The notes: a model not told the origin generated them from the letters alone. 64,000 bases of DNA from Variimorphobacter saccharofermentans (GCF_014174405.1 NZ_JACEGA010000001.1:1386001-1450000); one strand, 5' to 3'. Positions 8,635-16,597 are shown, counted from the first letter of the stretch. Program-made: numbers and translations.

Positions 8635-10104
8635 ATGATTAAAAGTATACAACATTTTGAAGAGGTTGGCATTAGAAATCTTGAAAAAGAAGTAGAAAAA
8701 TTTTTGAAGAATCCAAAGGATATGGCTTCCTTTGTCTATGGAATTCAAGACAACATAATTAAGCTTGGTCTGGATATTATTAAAGAAACACTAGAAAGCT
8801 GTGATGAAACGCTAAGGAATAGTGGAAAAAGGAAAAAGGATTGGCAAATCGTAAAGAAGGATGAAAAAACTCTTATCACATCATTAGGAAAGGTCTGTTT
8901 TGAGAAAACCTTATTTAAAAATAAGGTAACTGGGGAAAGGGGCTATCTCTTAGATCGGATATTAGGTATTGAAGAGCATGAAAGATTAACTGAGGATGCA
9001 GAAGCAAAAATGCTTGAGGAATCAGTTGAAACATCCTATCGTAAGGCAGGTCAGGCAATCAGTATAAGTGAAATTGTAAGCAAGCAGACGGTGAAGAATA
9101 AAATTCATAGCCTTGAGTTTCAAAACGAATATAAAGATTTACTTAATAAGAAAAAAGTAAAATACTTGTACATAGACGCAGATGAAGATCATATATCCTT
9201 ACAATTCCGGGAACGGAAAGGTGATCTTGTGAAAAATGATAATCATATGAAGAATAACTGCATAATAACCAAAATCGTCTATGTATATGAGGGAATAGAA
9301 AAAGAAGGTCCGAAAAGTAAACGAAATCGGCTTATAAATCCTTACTACTTTTGTGGCACATACTCTGGAGAAGATAATAGTAAACTTTGGGATGAGGTGT
9401 ATGACTATATACGTTGTAACTACGATATAGACAGCATCGAGAAAATATATCTAAATGGAGATGGAGGAGGGTGGATAAAAGCAGGAAAAAGAAGACTGGC
9501 CGGACTTACCTATGTTCTGGATGAATTTCATTTAAGCAAGTATATGATACGAGCCACATCACATTTACTGGATTCAGCTGAAGAAGCACGTCAGGAAATG
9601 TATAAAACGATGAGAAGTGGGACGAAGAGAGAATTCGAAAAAGTGATAGAAAAGATTTTGAAGGTTACAGACGGAGAAGCAACCATAAAGAGAGTCAAAG
9701 AGAGTAAAGAATATATTCTCTCTAATTGGTCTGCAGTGAAAGTTCGTTTAGAAGAAAAAGAAGGTATAGTGGGATGTAGTGCAGAAGGCCATGTCAGTCA
9801 TGTGCTGTCCTCAAGGATGAGTTCAAGACCAATGGGATGGAGTAGGATGGGTGTAGATAAGATGGCACATTTAAGAGCGTATTATTATAATGGTGGAGAT
9901 ATGCTGGAATTGGTAAGAAAACAGAGGAGGCAGACAAAGGCTGCAGGAGCTGAAGAAAATGATATAATAAGCTGTGAGGAGGTTCTTCGTTCTGAGAAGA
10001 ATAAACGTAATGAACTGGGTAAGTATATGGAAAGTATAAGCCATAGTGTGAGTGCTGATGTAAGGAAATATGCATGGTTTAACGCCCATATATGGGGCTT
10101 GTAA
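8635..10104 (+). CDS. ISLre2-family transposase (UPF0236)
   Basis: Full-length 489-residue transposase. Family hallmarks are GDGGGWIKAG, YVLDEFHLSKY (acidic residue and DxFH motif), ILSNWSAVK and the highly conserved GCSAEGHVSHVLSSRMSSRP. It is the only gene of the element, with no frameshift or internal stop, so it could still be active. The start is ATG right after the leader hairpin. Confidence 0.93.
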   Translation: MIKSIQHFEEVGIRNLEKEVEKFLKNPKDMASFVYGIQDNIIKLGLDIIKETLESCDETLRNSGKRKKDWQIVKKDEKTLITSLGKVCFEKTLFKNKVTGERGYLLDRILGIEEHERLTEDAEAKMLEESVETSYRKAGQAISISEIVSKQTVKNKIHSLEFQNEYKDLLNKKKVKYLYIDADEDHISLQFRERKGDLVKNDNHMKNNCIITKIVYVYEGIEKEGPKSKRNRLINPYYFCGTYSGEDNSKLWDEVYDYIRCNYDIDSIEKIYLNGDGGGWIKAGKRRLAGLTYVLDEFHLSKYMIRATSHLLDSAEEARQEMYKTMRSGTKREFEKVIEKILKVTDGEATIKRVKESKEYILSNWSAVKVRLEEKEGIVGCSAEGHVSHVLSSRMSSRPMGWSRMGVDKMAHLRAYYYNGGDMLELVRKQRRQTKAAGAEENDIISCEEVLRSEKNKRNELGKYMESISHSVSADVRKYAWFNAHIWGL

Positions 10105-10174
10105 AAGAATATATAAAAAGGTATAGTATAGGTGTGAATTCTAAAACACATCTTTGGTGAACTCCGCCTCTCTA

Positions 10175-10211
10175 TTTCCTACAGTATAGTTACGCAATCG
10201 TTTCCTACTAT
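10175..10211 (-). repeat. Right terminal inverted repeat of the ISLre2 element
   Basis: Reads TTTCCTAC (10175-10182) and TCCTACTAT (10203-10211) on the plus strand, the complements of the left-end boxes. Confidence 0.6.
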
Positions 10212-10302
10212 CAGTGATTGATTATCCTTACTAATTATAGTAAAATAATGCTTAGATGGAACATATAGACAAGCGCATGTATGAAAAACGGAGAGAGTGC
10301 GA

Positions 10303-11508
10303 ATGCGAAGAATAAGAAACGGATTACTAATAGTTGCTATAACAATTCTGATCCCGGTATTTTTATCCGAGGTACCGTCAGCGAGTGCGGCTATGAAGTA
10401 TGGTGCGATGGTTACCATTACGGAAAAGGGTCAGGTTCTCGATTCTATTACATATAATGGTGTAACAGTAGATGCAGTATATACCTATGAGAGCTATCCA
10501 AGTAACGATCCAGTATATTGCTGTGCTGCTTTTGTAAAGAAGTTCTATTCAAAGGTATATGGTATTTCGGTTTATAATCTGAGTTCCACAAAGAGTACCC
10601 CTTTGGTTTACTATTCTAAAGGAAACTTTTCAGTTACTACGGAGCCTAAGGTAGGAGATATTATTCGGGATAACAAAAGCACACATTGGGCAATCGTTAA
10701 GGCTGTTAATGGAACTACAATCTCAGTGATACAGCAAAGCTATAAGACGGGGGCCACTGCTTTTATAAATTGCACCATTGATCTCAGTGATACAAGATAT
10801 ACCTACTTTACATATAGCAATCGAGTTGAAAATTCTACAGCTACTGAGAGTCCAGCCTTATTACAAGATGCTCAGGGAAGTGCTGAGATACAGAATACTG
10901 CATCTCTGGCTGAAACTACGGTTGCTCCAGCTAATCCTGATACGGTTACCCAAACCACAGGAAGTAATAGTTCGGGCTCTAATACTACTGGGGTGAATGC
11001 AATTTCTCCAGACGTAGGAGCGGAACTACAAAGCCTGATTCCGCAGGTAACAGTTACGAAGAAGACTCTTTACACGGGTTACAAGAGCTATACACTAAAA
11101 TTTACCGGAATATCGGATACAGCACAATTATCCTTTTCCACTAGCAATCCAAAGGTGGCTGAAGTCAACAGTAAGGGTAAGATTACACCGGTTAACGAAG
11201 GAATCGCATTTATTACAGTTAAGATTAGTCAGGGAGGAGACACCTACCAGTATAATGTGACGATCAATGTTAAGAAGCCTTATTTAAAGCTTACTAATTC
11301 CAGCAAAAAGCTTTCTATTGGCGATATCGTTTCTTTCAGTGCTAAAACCTATGGGTTGAGTGGAGAGATTGTATGGAATACTTCCAATCAAAAAATCGCA
11401 AGCGTTGATAGTAAGACAGGAGAAGTAACAGGAATCAAGAAGGGGACCGTCACCATAACAGCTACTTGTAATGGGGTGTCAGTGAAGAAAAAGGTAAGTG
11501 TAGAGTAG
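10303..11508 (+). CDS. Secreted CHAP-like domain protein with two Big_2 domains
   Basis: Exported 401-residue protein. A signal peptide (LLIVAITILIPVFL, cleavage near ASAA) precedes a region of about 125 residues resembling CHAP/NlpC-type amidases: candidate catalytic Cys in PVYCCAAFVKKFY and His in THWAIVKAVNG. A Ser/Thr-rich linker leads to two tandem bacterial Ig-like group 2 domains ending at the C-terminus (ISFSTSNPKVAEV-type and WNTSNQKIASVDSKTGEV strands). Likely a cell-wall hydrolase or wall-binding protein. The ATG at 10303 is preferred over GTG at 10297 because the GTG overlaps the ribosome binding site GGAGAGAG. No C-terminal anchor is seen. Confidence 0.78.
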   Translation: MRRIRNGLLIVAITILIPVFLSEVPSASAAMKYGAMVTITEKGQVLDSITYNGVTVDAVYTYESYPSNDPVYCCAAFVKKFYSKVYGISVYNLSSTKSTPLVYYSKGNFSVTTEPKVGDIIRDNKSTHWAIVKAVNGTTISVIQQSYKTGATAFINCTIDLSDTRYTYFTYSNRVENSTATESPALLQDAQGSAEIQNTASLAETTVAPANPDTVTQTTGSNSSGSNTTGVNAISPDVGAELQSLIPQVTVTKKTLYTGYKSYTLKFTGISDTAQLSFSTSNPKVAEVNSKGKITPVNEGIAFITVKISQGGDTYQYNVTINVKKPYLKLTNSSKKLSIGDIVSFSAKTYGLSGEIVWNTSNQKIASVDSKTGEVTGIKKGTVTITATCNGVSVKKKVSVE

Positions 11509-11552
11509 TAAGACTATATTATAAAACTATATATAAATACAAAGGATAAAAA

Positions 11553-11951
11553 ATGATGGACAGAATAGATGAGTATAATTCAGAATATTGCCAAGTAAGA
11601 TATCAGAAAGAGGAAAACATTGTGCTCCTTACATGGAAGAAGTTCTGCTGCTATGATGATTACCGAACTCCGGCTTCATATGCCTTGGAACTGTTGAAGA
11701 AGCAGAAGGGAAGTAATTTGGTTATTGATGCACGAAATGGATTTGAGGATGAGAAAGAGGACGTAGAATGGGGCTTTACCTATTTGCTGCCTAACATGGC
11801 AAAGACAGATTGCAAATCAGTTGTTATTATCATGGATGCAGTAAATGATATCGAAGGTGAAATGGATATGTGGACGAAAGAATTTATGAAGTACTTCCAT
11901 GTATCCCGTGCAACTAGCTACGAAGAAGCTTCCCGTATTATCCATAGTTGA
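11553..11951 (+). CDS. Hypothetical protein, possibly STAS/SpoIIAA-like fold
   Basis: Cytoplasmic 132-residue protein without signal peptide or membrane segment. Alternating beta and alpha stretches (IVLLTWKKF, GSNLVIDARNGFED, CKSVVIIMDAVND) and a terminal helix recall STAS/SEC14-like proteins, but I do not recognise a named family. Unusually acidic with several Cys and Trp residues. It stands alone between the CHAP-domain gene and ssrA, 44 bases after the former. The STAS comparison is inference from pattern only. Confidence 0.6.
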   Translation: MMDRIDEYNSEYCQVRYQKEENIVLLTWKKFCCYDDYRTPASYALELLKKQKGSNLVIDARNGFEDEKEDVEWGFTYLLPNMAKTDCKSVVIIMDAVNDIEGEMDMWTKEFMKYFHVSRATSYEEASRIIHS

Positions 11952-12154
11952 AATATACAACAGGCACATGATGAGTCAAGAGAGTAGCAACCATGATTCA
12001 CGAAGATCAATATAGATCGGAAAAAAGTATCTTCTATGGCAATCAAATGCACTTTAATTCATACGAAGAATATGCTAGTATAATATTACACAGAAGATAA
12101 AGCAACGAATAAGATACCTTTAATTATTTTTCCAGAAGTGGAAAGAGAGATCTC

Positions 12155-12183
12155 TTGACACTACTGGTGAAATGCTATATTAT
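12155..12183 (+). promoter_or_regulatory. Probable sigma-A promoter of ssrA
   Basis: TTGACA (12155-12160), 17-base spacer, TATTAT (12178-12183). Start of transcription would be near 12190, leaving about 80 bases of 5' precursor to be removed by RNase P. Confidence 0.7.
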
Positions 12184-12271
12184 AATCATACGTTTGCATA
12201 CCAGTTATTACAGATTGTCAGGGTGCTACAGGTACCCAGAATGATATCTTGTAATCACAATCTTAACGATC

Positions 12272-12633
12272 GGGGTTGTACTGGTTTCGACGGGGGTTTT
12301 GAAATTGCGGAAGCCATTCGCAGACTAGGACTGCGTCACCAACTTAGAACTAAATATAAACGCAAACGATAATTACGAATTAGCTGCTGCGTAAGCAGTT
12401 TGTCGACCTTAAGCAACTCGCGGCTTAAGACCTCGGCATCAAATTAGCGGGGCCCTCTATTTCCAAAGCTTTGAGGAGGTAGAAGAAACATGAAGCTACC
12501 AAAGCTAAGAGCCTGTCTGTCGGCGCTTAGTGGAGGGAACAGCGAACTTCGGGTTCGCATAAAAGACCGACTGTAATGGGAGAAACTGCAATGAATGGGC
12601 TTTCGGACAGGGGTTCAACTCCCCTCAGCTCCA
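12272..12633 (+). ncRNA. ssrA: tmRNA (ssrA)
   Basis: Transfer-messenger RNA that rescues stalled ribosomes with SmpB and tags the nascent chain for proteolysis. The 5' end GGGGTTGTACTGGTTTCGAC and 3' end (GGGGTTCAACTCCCC T-arm, then CAGCTCC acceptor strand at 12626-12632 and discriminator A) form the tRNA-like domain; GGGGTTG pairs with CAGCTCC. CCA is not encoded. The tag frame runs from GCA at 12362 to TAA at 12392-12394 and encodes ANDNYELAAA, a typical clostridial tag ending in the ClpXP/FtsH-type AAA degron. A terminator follows directly. Confidence 0.97.
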
Positions 12634-12641
12634 TTAAAATT

Positions 12642-12677
12642 AACCGCTAAACTCAATGGTTTAGCGGTTTTTTGTTT
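12642..12677 (+). terminator. Rho-independent terminator of ssrA
   Basis: Inverted repeat AACCGCTAAAC / GTTTAGCGGTT around a short loop, followed by TTTTTTGTTTTT, starting nine bases after the tmRNA 3' end. Confidence 0.93.
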
Positions 12678-12702
12678 TTAACCAATAATTTGAAATAATG
12701 TA

Positions 12703-12746
12703 TTGCATTCATTCTATGTTTATGATATTATATGACCGGAGTCATA
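12703..12746 (+). promoter_or_regulatory. Promoter with operator-like palindrome of the TetR gene
   Basis: TTGCAT (12703-12708), 17-base spacer, TATTAT (12726-12731). A palindrome TATGAC-CGGA-GTCATA (12731-12746) directly overlaps the expected transcription start. Its position, 30 bases before the TetR-family start codon, suggests an autoregulatory operator. Confidence 0.65.
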
Positions 12747-12775
12747 ACATGAATAAAGTCAATAGGAGTGATACA

Positions 12776-13369
12776 ATGTCATTATACAAGGAACAGAGAG
12801 AACAGATTAAAAAGCTAATTATTGATAGATCAATATCATTATTTAATGAAAAGGGATATGAGAATGTAACTGTAGAGGATATTACGAAATCAGTGGGGAT
12901 AGCGAAGGGAACATTCTACAATTTCTTCTCATCAAAAGCAGTCATTCTTCTGCTGTGGTTCGAAATGAAGTTCCAGCAAATAAATATCGATCAAACGAAT
13001 AATAGTGAAAGAAGTGTGGAAGAAAACCTTCAATTTTTTATTAAGATACTGTTATCAACAGTGAAAGATGAGCAGAGCTTATTTGTCAGCATGTTAGAAG
13101 AATATATAAAACTGCACTATGATGAATCGGAGAAGGATAAGCTGGATTTTAAGGTAATCCTTCACAGAGTGATAAAAGACTCGAAGGATTATGCAAATAT
13201 TGGAGTTAATTGTACGGAGTTAAAAATGAAGGTATTGAGCAGATCGATGTTCTTGGAAATGCTAAACTGGTTTTACTTTATGAAGACACTGGATGGCCTA
13301 GAGGAACAGTTAATGAAGGTTATAAAGATCTGCTTATATGGTCTACTGCAAACTATAGATAATGAATAA
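12776..13369 (+). CDS. TetR/AcrR-family transcriptional regulator
   Basis: A 197-residue repressor-type protein. The N-terminal helix-turn-helix is clear (VTVEDITKSVGIAKGTFYNFF); the C-terminal two-thirds is the variable ligand domain. The ATG at 12776 is chosen because AGGAG lies eight bases upstream; the longer frame starting at 12698 would begin inside the promoter. The PEBP and EFR1 genes downstream on the same strand are candidate targets, given the iterated repeats between them and this gene. Confidence 0.9.
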   Translation: MSLYKEQREQIKKLIIDRSISLFNEKGYENVTVEDITKSVGIAKGTFYNFFSSKAVILLLWFEMKFQQINIDQTNNSERSVEENLQFFIKILLSTVKDEQSLFVSMLEEYIKLHYDESEKDKLDFKVILHRVIKDSKDYANIGVNCTELKMKVLSRSMFLEMLNWFYFMKTLDGLEEQLMKVIKICLYGLLQTIDNE

Positions 13370-13473
13370 CTGAATTACAGATGGTATAACTAGTTAATTA
13401 CTGATTTACAACTAGTTATTTACAGATCTAGAACTAATTAATTACTGAATTAATACTAATGCTTTACTGATGG
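13368..13473 (+). repeat. Five tandem ~22-bp iterons before the PEBP gene
   Basis: Consecutive imperfect copies begin at 13368, 13388, 13410, 13432 and 13455, with lengths 20, 22, 22, 23 and about 19 bases. Shared pattern: AACTAGTTAATTAC followed by TGATTTA-like bases. The first copy overlaps the TetR stop codon and the last ends at the ribosome binding site of the next gene. The spacing equals two helical turns, which would place repeated binding sites on one face of the DNA. Confidence 0.7.
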
Positions 13474-13487
13474 AAAGGAGTATTGGA

Positions 13488-14057
13488 ATGATATACATAC
13501 TATGTGGAATAAGCATATTCACTGTTTTATCTTTAACTATATTATATTATTTTTCGTTCGCGAGAGTAGAGTATGACTATGAAATAAATCTGAATGTATC
13601 AAGTGATTCGTTTGAAAATTACGGTTTTATTCCCGAACGCTATACGGGAAGGGGAGAAGATATATCGCCCTCACTGAAGATTGATAAGGTTATTGCAGAA
13701 GCGAAAAGCATTGCTATCATAATGGATGATCCCGATACCCCGATTGGGACCTTCACTCACTGGGTAGTCTGGAATATTCCTGCTAATATAAGTTATATAC
13801 CGGAAGGATTACCAAAAGAAAAATCAATCGCTCTTCTTGGTGATGCATGTCAGGGTAAAAATGGCTATCTTACTACAGGATACCGGGGACCTAAACCTCC
13901 TAGAGGAACTGGTGCCCATTTATATAGATTCAAGGTATATGTTTTAGATACGGAGCTAAAATTGAAGAGCAGCGCCGGTAAAAACCAATTGCAGAGAGCT
14001 ATGGATGGTCATGTACTTCAATATGGAATATTGACAGGAAGATTCGGATGTAAATAA
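13488..14057 (+). CDS. Membrane-anchored YbhB/YbcL-type PEBP (Raf-kinase-inhibitor-like) protein
   Basis: A 189-residue protein with an N-terminal membrane anchor (ILCGISIFTVLSLTILYYFSF) and a phosphatidylethanolamine-binding-protein domain. Family motifs are DDPDTPIGTFTHWVVWNIP (ligand site), YRGPKPPRGTGAHLYRFKVY and the terminal GRFGC-like strand. Bacterial members are of unknown biochemical role; most lack an anchor, so this one acts at the outer face of the membrane or is exported. Start at 13488 follows AAGGAG with seven-base spacing; the ATG at 13470 would put the ribosome binding site inside the gene. Confidence 0.88.
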   Translation: MIYILCGISIFTVLSLTILYYFSFARVEYDYEINLNVSSDSFENYGFIPERYTGRGEDISPSLKIDKVIAEAKSIAIIMDDPDTPIGTFTHWVVWNIPANISYIPEGLPKEKSIALLGDACQGKNGYLTTGYRGPKPPRGTGAHLYRFKVYVLDTELKLKSSAGKNQLQRAMDGHVLQYGILTGRFGCK

Positions 14058-14089
14058 GAAAGCAAATAGGTAAATTGAGAGGAGATCAT

Positions 14090-14884
14090 ATGATTACAAA
14101 AATATTTTATTATTCAGGAACGGGGAATTCATTATCTGTTGCCCGCAAAATTGCTGTTGGATTAGAAACGGCAGAGCTGGTATCCATACCCAAGGTAATA
14201 AATGAAGATATTAATACGGAAGCGGATGCAGTTGGTTTTGTATTCCCTGTGTATGGTTGGGGATTACCACAGATTGTCAAGGATTTTATTGACCGTCTCA
14301 GCTTATCTCAGGTCCAGTACATATTTGCAGTAGTTACCTGTGCCGGAACACAAGGTGGTACTCTGATACAGCTTAAAAAAATACTTCAAAGTAAGAAATG
14401 CGATTTACATGCTGGCTTTTCTGTTAAGGAAAATAGTTACTCGCCAATGAAGCAGGTCCCCATAGAAAAATTTGTAATATGGTTGAACCGGAAATCCAGA
14501 CCACTTCCGATTGAAGACCGTTTACCTGAAATTCTCTCAACCATTAAGCAGAGGCATTTGCATGAACCTGAGATCGGATCATCCTTTGCAGCATGGCTGG
14601 GGACAACAATCTTACATGATTCGGTCTTACAGGAGTTAAGAAAATACGGAAAAGACTTTTATGTTGATAATAAGTGTAACCATTGTGGAACATGCGTAAA
14701 AGTCTGTCCACGAAAAAATATTCAAAAGGAGAATGACAGCATAATCTGGAAGGGTAATTGTGAGCTTTGCTTTGCCTGCCTCAATTGGTGTCCCCAAAAA
14801 GCCATCTGGCTAAAGGATGAACTGCTGCCTCAAAGACGATCTCATCATCCGGAGATAAAAATATCGGATATTATCAATGAATGA
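14090..14884 (+). CDS. EFR1-family flavodoxin-ferredoxin protein
   Basis: A 264-residue electron-transfer protein: an N-terminal flavodoxin-like FMN domain (YYSGTGNSLSVARKIA; FVFPVYGWGLP) and a C-terminal 2[4Fe-4S] ferredoxin domain (CNHCGTCVKVCP and CELCFACLNWCP). Common in clostridia, substrate unknown. ATG at 14090 follows GAGAGGAG; the longer TTG frame from 14075 contains that site. It lies 32 bases after the PEBP gene and is probably co-transcribed with it; a terminator follows 18 bases downstream. Confidence 0.93.
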   Translation: MITKIFYYSGTGNSLSVARKIAVGLETAELVSIPKVINEDINTEADAVGFVFPVYGWGLPQIVKDFIDRLSLSQVQYIFAVVTCAGTQGGTLIQLKKILQSKKCDLHAGFSVKENSYSPMKQVPIEKFVIWLNRKSRPLPIEDRLPEILSTIKQRHLHEPEIGSSFAAWLGTTILHDSVLQELRKYGKDFYVDNKCNHCGTCVKVCPRKNIQKENDSIIWKGNCELCFACLNWCPQKAIWLKDELLPQRRSHHPEIKISDIINE

Positions 14885-14902
14885 ACAGTGAATACACGAT
14901 AT

Positions 14903-14954
14903 CTCCTAAGTAGACAAGGAATATAACAAAAGTCTACTCAGGAGGTATTTTTTT
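14903..14954 (+). terminator. Terminator after the EFR1 gene
   Basis: CTCCTAAGTAGAC (14903-14915) pairs with GTCTACTCAGGAG (14932-14944), 12 of 13 positions, followed by TATTTTTTTG. A closely related hairpin occurs at 15576-15627. Confidence 0.8.
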
Positions 14955-15282
14955 GTGTTTTGCATATAGGTCAATTGAAAAGGTAAATTCACTACCATTA
15001 TCTCCAATGAGAACTTTAAATAAAGTCGCAGAAGATATCGGGTCGCAACTCAAAGTATAGTTGGTCGATGATATCGATTACGGATTGTGATGTATTTGCA
15101 TCTCTGATAAATGCCAGCATTTGTTGATGGATAGAAAAGTGTAGCGTAAGAAGAACATTCCCACCTTTTACGCCTTCAACGGAATCCATTTCAACATTTG
15201 GAAGACAGGGATGTGCAATATATAAAAAAATGGAATATATGCTTTGCATATAATCTATATTGATGAAAAAAAGCAGAATCAA
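14955..15282 (-). pseudogene. Fragment of an IS30-family transposase, frameshifted
   Basis: On the minus strand the frame ending at 15016 reads VEMDSVEGVKGG, LTLHFSIHQQMLAFIRDANT and VIDIIDQLYFELRPDIF, which I recognise as the catalytic-domain region of IS30-type transposases (first Asp in EMD). After a frameshift near 15013-15018 the sequence continues as VLIGDNGSEFTFSIDLYA, the second catalytic Asp motif (DNGSEF). The N-terminal DNA-binding part and the final Glu region are missing. The fragment stops at the T-tract of the preceding terminator hairpin. Confidence 0.72.
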
Positions 15283-15535
15283 TTACTTGATAAAGAAGCA
15301 ATCTACAATCTTTCCGAGCCGGAATATAAGGAGGTTAAGGCAGATTGGCGGAGAATCTATTTATAATCGTTTTGATAATATCTATGTCTTAAATCTGGTG
15401 GAATCGGGACTTCAAAAAGATGTCCAGTATCTGAAGGGTGAACATATATAAGAGGAAAAACCGATATTTACAATATGTGCTTCTCAGATTAAGGTTGAAG
15501 AGATGGAACAGATGAATTTGTTGTTTTAGATTTTA
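15251..15535 (+). pseudogene. Decayed coding remnant, unidentified
   Basis: Short plus-strand stretches read like protein in changing frames: ending NLSEPEYKEVKADWRRIYL (stop near 15364), then FDNIYVLNLVESGLQKDVQ (stop near 15451), then PIFTICASQIKVEEMEQMN (stop near 15528). The composition resembles a degraded gene rather than random DNA. I cannot name the family. The stretch lies between the IS30 fragment and the second hairpin. Confidence 0.35.
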
Positions 15536-15575
15536 TGGGATTTTCATACTTTATTTAAATTATGTTCTTATAAAC

Positions 15576-15627
15576 CCTCCTAAGTAGACATGGGAAACAG
15601 CTCAAATCTACCTAGGAGGTAATTTTG
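15576..15627 (+). terminator. Second copy of the CTCCTAAGTAGAC hairpin
   Basis: CCTCCTAAGTAGA (15576-15588) pairs with TCTACCTAGGAGG (15607-15619), 12 of 13, followed by a weak AATTTTG tail. Stem bases are nearly the same as at 14903-14944, so the two flank the decayed region as an imperfect direct repeat. Confidence 0.55.
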
Positions 15628-15657
15628 TTTATCTGTGTGTATCTATGTATATATTTG

Positions 15658-15686
15658 TTGCACGGTAAAACTTGTCGTGATATAAT
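15658..15686 (+). promoter_or_regulatory. Promoter of the tail-collar/SLH surface locus
   Basis: TTGCAC (15658-15663), 17-base spacer, TATAAT (15681-15686). The expected start near 15693 leaves a leader of about 315 bases before the first collar gene. Confidence 0.7.
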
Positions 15687-15790
15687 GGAATAAAAAGTTA
15701 AAAAATGTTATTTTATACATACAGAACGATTAACTATATCGATATTTCATTTGAATATTCTACTCATCAACGCAGCATTTCAAAAATCGT

Positions 15791-15834
15791 ACAATGGCTC
15801 TGTAACAAAAATCTTTACAATGGCTCTGTAACAA
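15791..15834 (+). repeat. 18-bp direct repeat in the leader of the collar locus
   Basis: ACAATGGCTCTGTAACAA occurs exactly at 15791-15808 and 15817-15834, a 26-base period. The rest of the 15627-16009 stretch holds the promoter and no gene I can support. Confidence 0.75.
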
Positions 15835-16009
15835 CAATCACCGAAAAATGTAAATCAGGTATGAGACAAATGAAAGTACCGCTTTCATTTGTTGTTAATA
15901 TAAGAAATATCATCAGATACACAGAATAATTCCTTGGCTGACAACAACACAGATCTTGTAGTAGGTATTGTTAATGAATATGAGAAAAATACGGGAAGGG
16001 AGATTTTTT

Positions 16010-16258
16010 ATGGATCAATTTGTAGGCGATATTCAGTTGTTTGCACTCGATTTCCCACCATATGGTTGGATGAAGTGCGAAGGACAGACTCTGAGTACAA
16101 GCGAGTACCAAGTTTTGTTTTCGTTATTAGGGACGAGATTTGGCGGAAATGGTCAGACTACCTTTTGTTTGCCTGACTTAAGAAAAGCTTTGCCAATACA
16201 GGGAATGGGTATGAGTTATTGTATTGCATATTACGGATTGTACCCAATGCCGCAATGA
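16010..16258 (+). CDS. Minimal tail-collar domain protein (first copy)
   Basis: An 82-residue protein made almost only of a phage Tail Collar domain (the fold of short tail-fibre and microcystin-dependent MdpB-like proteins). Motifs: FVGDIQLFALDFPPYGWMKCEG, LFSLLGTRFGGNGQTTFCLPDL. Usual family proteins are about 170 residues or longer, so this is a bare domain. No signal peptide. ATG at 16010 follows GGGAAGGGAG; the frame is open further upstream to 15968 without a better site. Pairs with the next gene. Confidence 0.85.
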   Translation: MDQFVGDIQLFALDFPPYGWMKCEGQTLSTSEYQVLFSLLGTRFGGNGQTTFCLPDLRKALPIQGMGMSYCIAYYGLYPMPQ

Positions 16259-16302
16259 TTATGAATACTGAGATCAATTATTTGTTATAGGAGGATTATA
16301 TT

Positions 16303-16545
16303 ATGGAGTATTATTATGGACAGATTTGTGTATTTCCTTATATTTTTGTACCTAGGGGATGGAAGCTATGTAATGGAGAGCTCCTTCAAATTTCGCAGAA
16401 TCAGGTGCTGTTCTCCTTGATTGGTACTAAATTTGGAGGAAACGGAACTACTAATTTTGCTCTTCCTAATCTGCAGGGAGCGGAACCGGAGCCCGGCACA
16501 GGCTACTACATATGTGTAGAAGGTGTATACCCAAGCAGAAGTTAG
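16303..16545 (+). CDS. Minimal tail-collar domain protein (second copy)
   Basis: An 80-residue paralogue of the preceding gene: GQICVFPYIFVPRGWKLCNGELL, VLFSLIGTKFGGNGTTNFALPNL. No signal peptide. GGAGG lies eight bases before the ATG. Forty-four bases separate it from the first copy, so the two are presumably co-expressed and may co-assemble into oligomers as collar domains do. No other phage gene is near. Confidence 0.87.
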   Translation: MEYYYGQICVFPYIFVPRGWKLCNGELLQISQNQVLFSLIGTKFGGNGTTNFALPNLQGAEPEPGTGYYICVEGVYPSRS

Positions 16546-16597
16546 GATTATTAGAATAACCCTGAAACTACGAAGGGATTAGAAAGGATGATAAATA

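Larger units (their letters stand above)
8506..10211 (+). mobile_element. ISLre2-family insertion sequence, apparently complete
   Basis: A single intact transposase gene is flanked by imperfect inverted ends. Each end carries two short boxes: ATAGTAGGA at the tip (8506-8514; complement at 10203-10211) and GTAGGAAA further in (8541-8548; complement at 10175-10182). The distance between the boxes differs at the two ends (26 and 20 bases). I could not identify a convincing target duplication, so the exact outer borders are uncertain by a few bases. It separates the ABC permease (minus) from the CHAP-domain gene (plus). Confidence 0.75.

Noticed and set aside
12172..12372. 66-residue ORF upstream of and into the tmRNA
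   Set aside because: It overlaps the ssrA promoter, 5' precursor and tRNA-like domain and has no ribosome site; tmRNA explains the sequence.
13368..13473. CRISPR array
   Set aside because: Copies are contiguous without unique spacers and are degenerate; no cas genes in the window.
15705..15929. 74-residue ORF in the collar-locus leader
   Set aside because: No ribosome site, spans the direct repeats and lacks protein-like composition.
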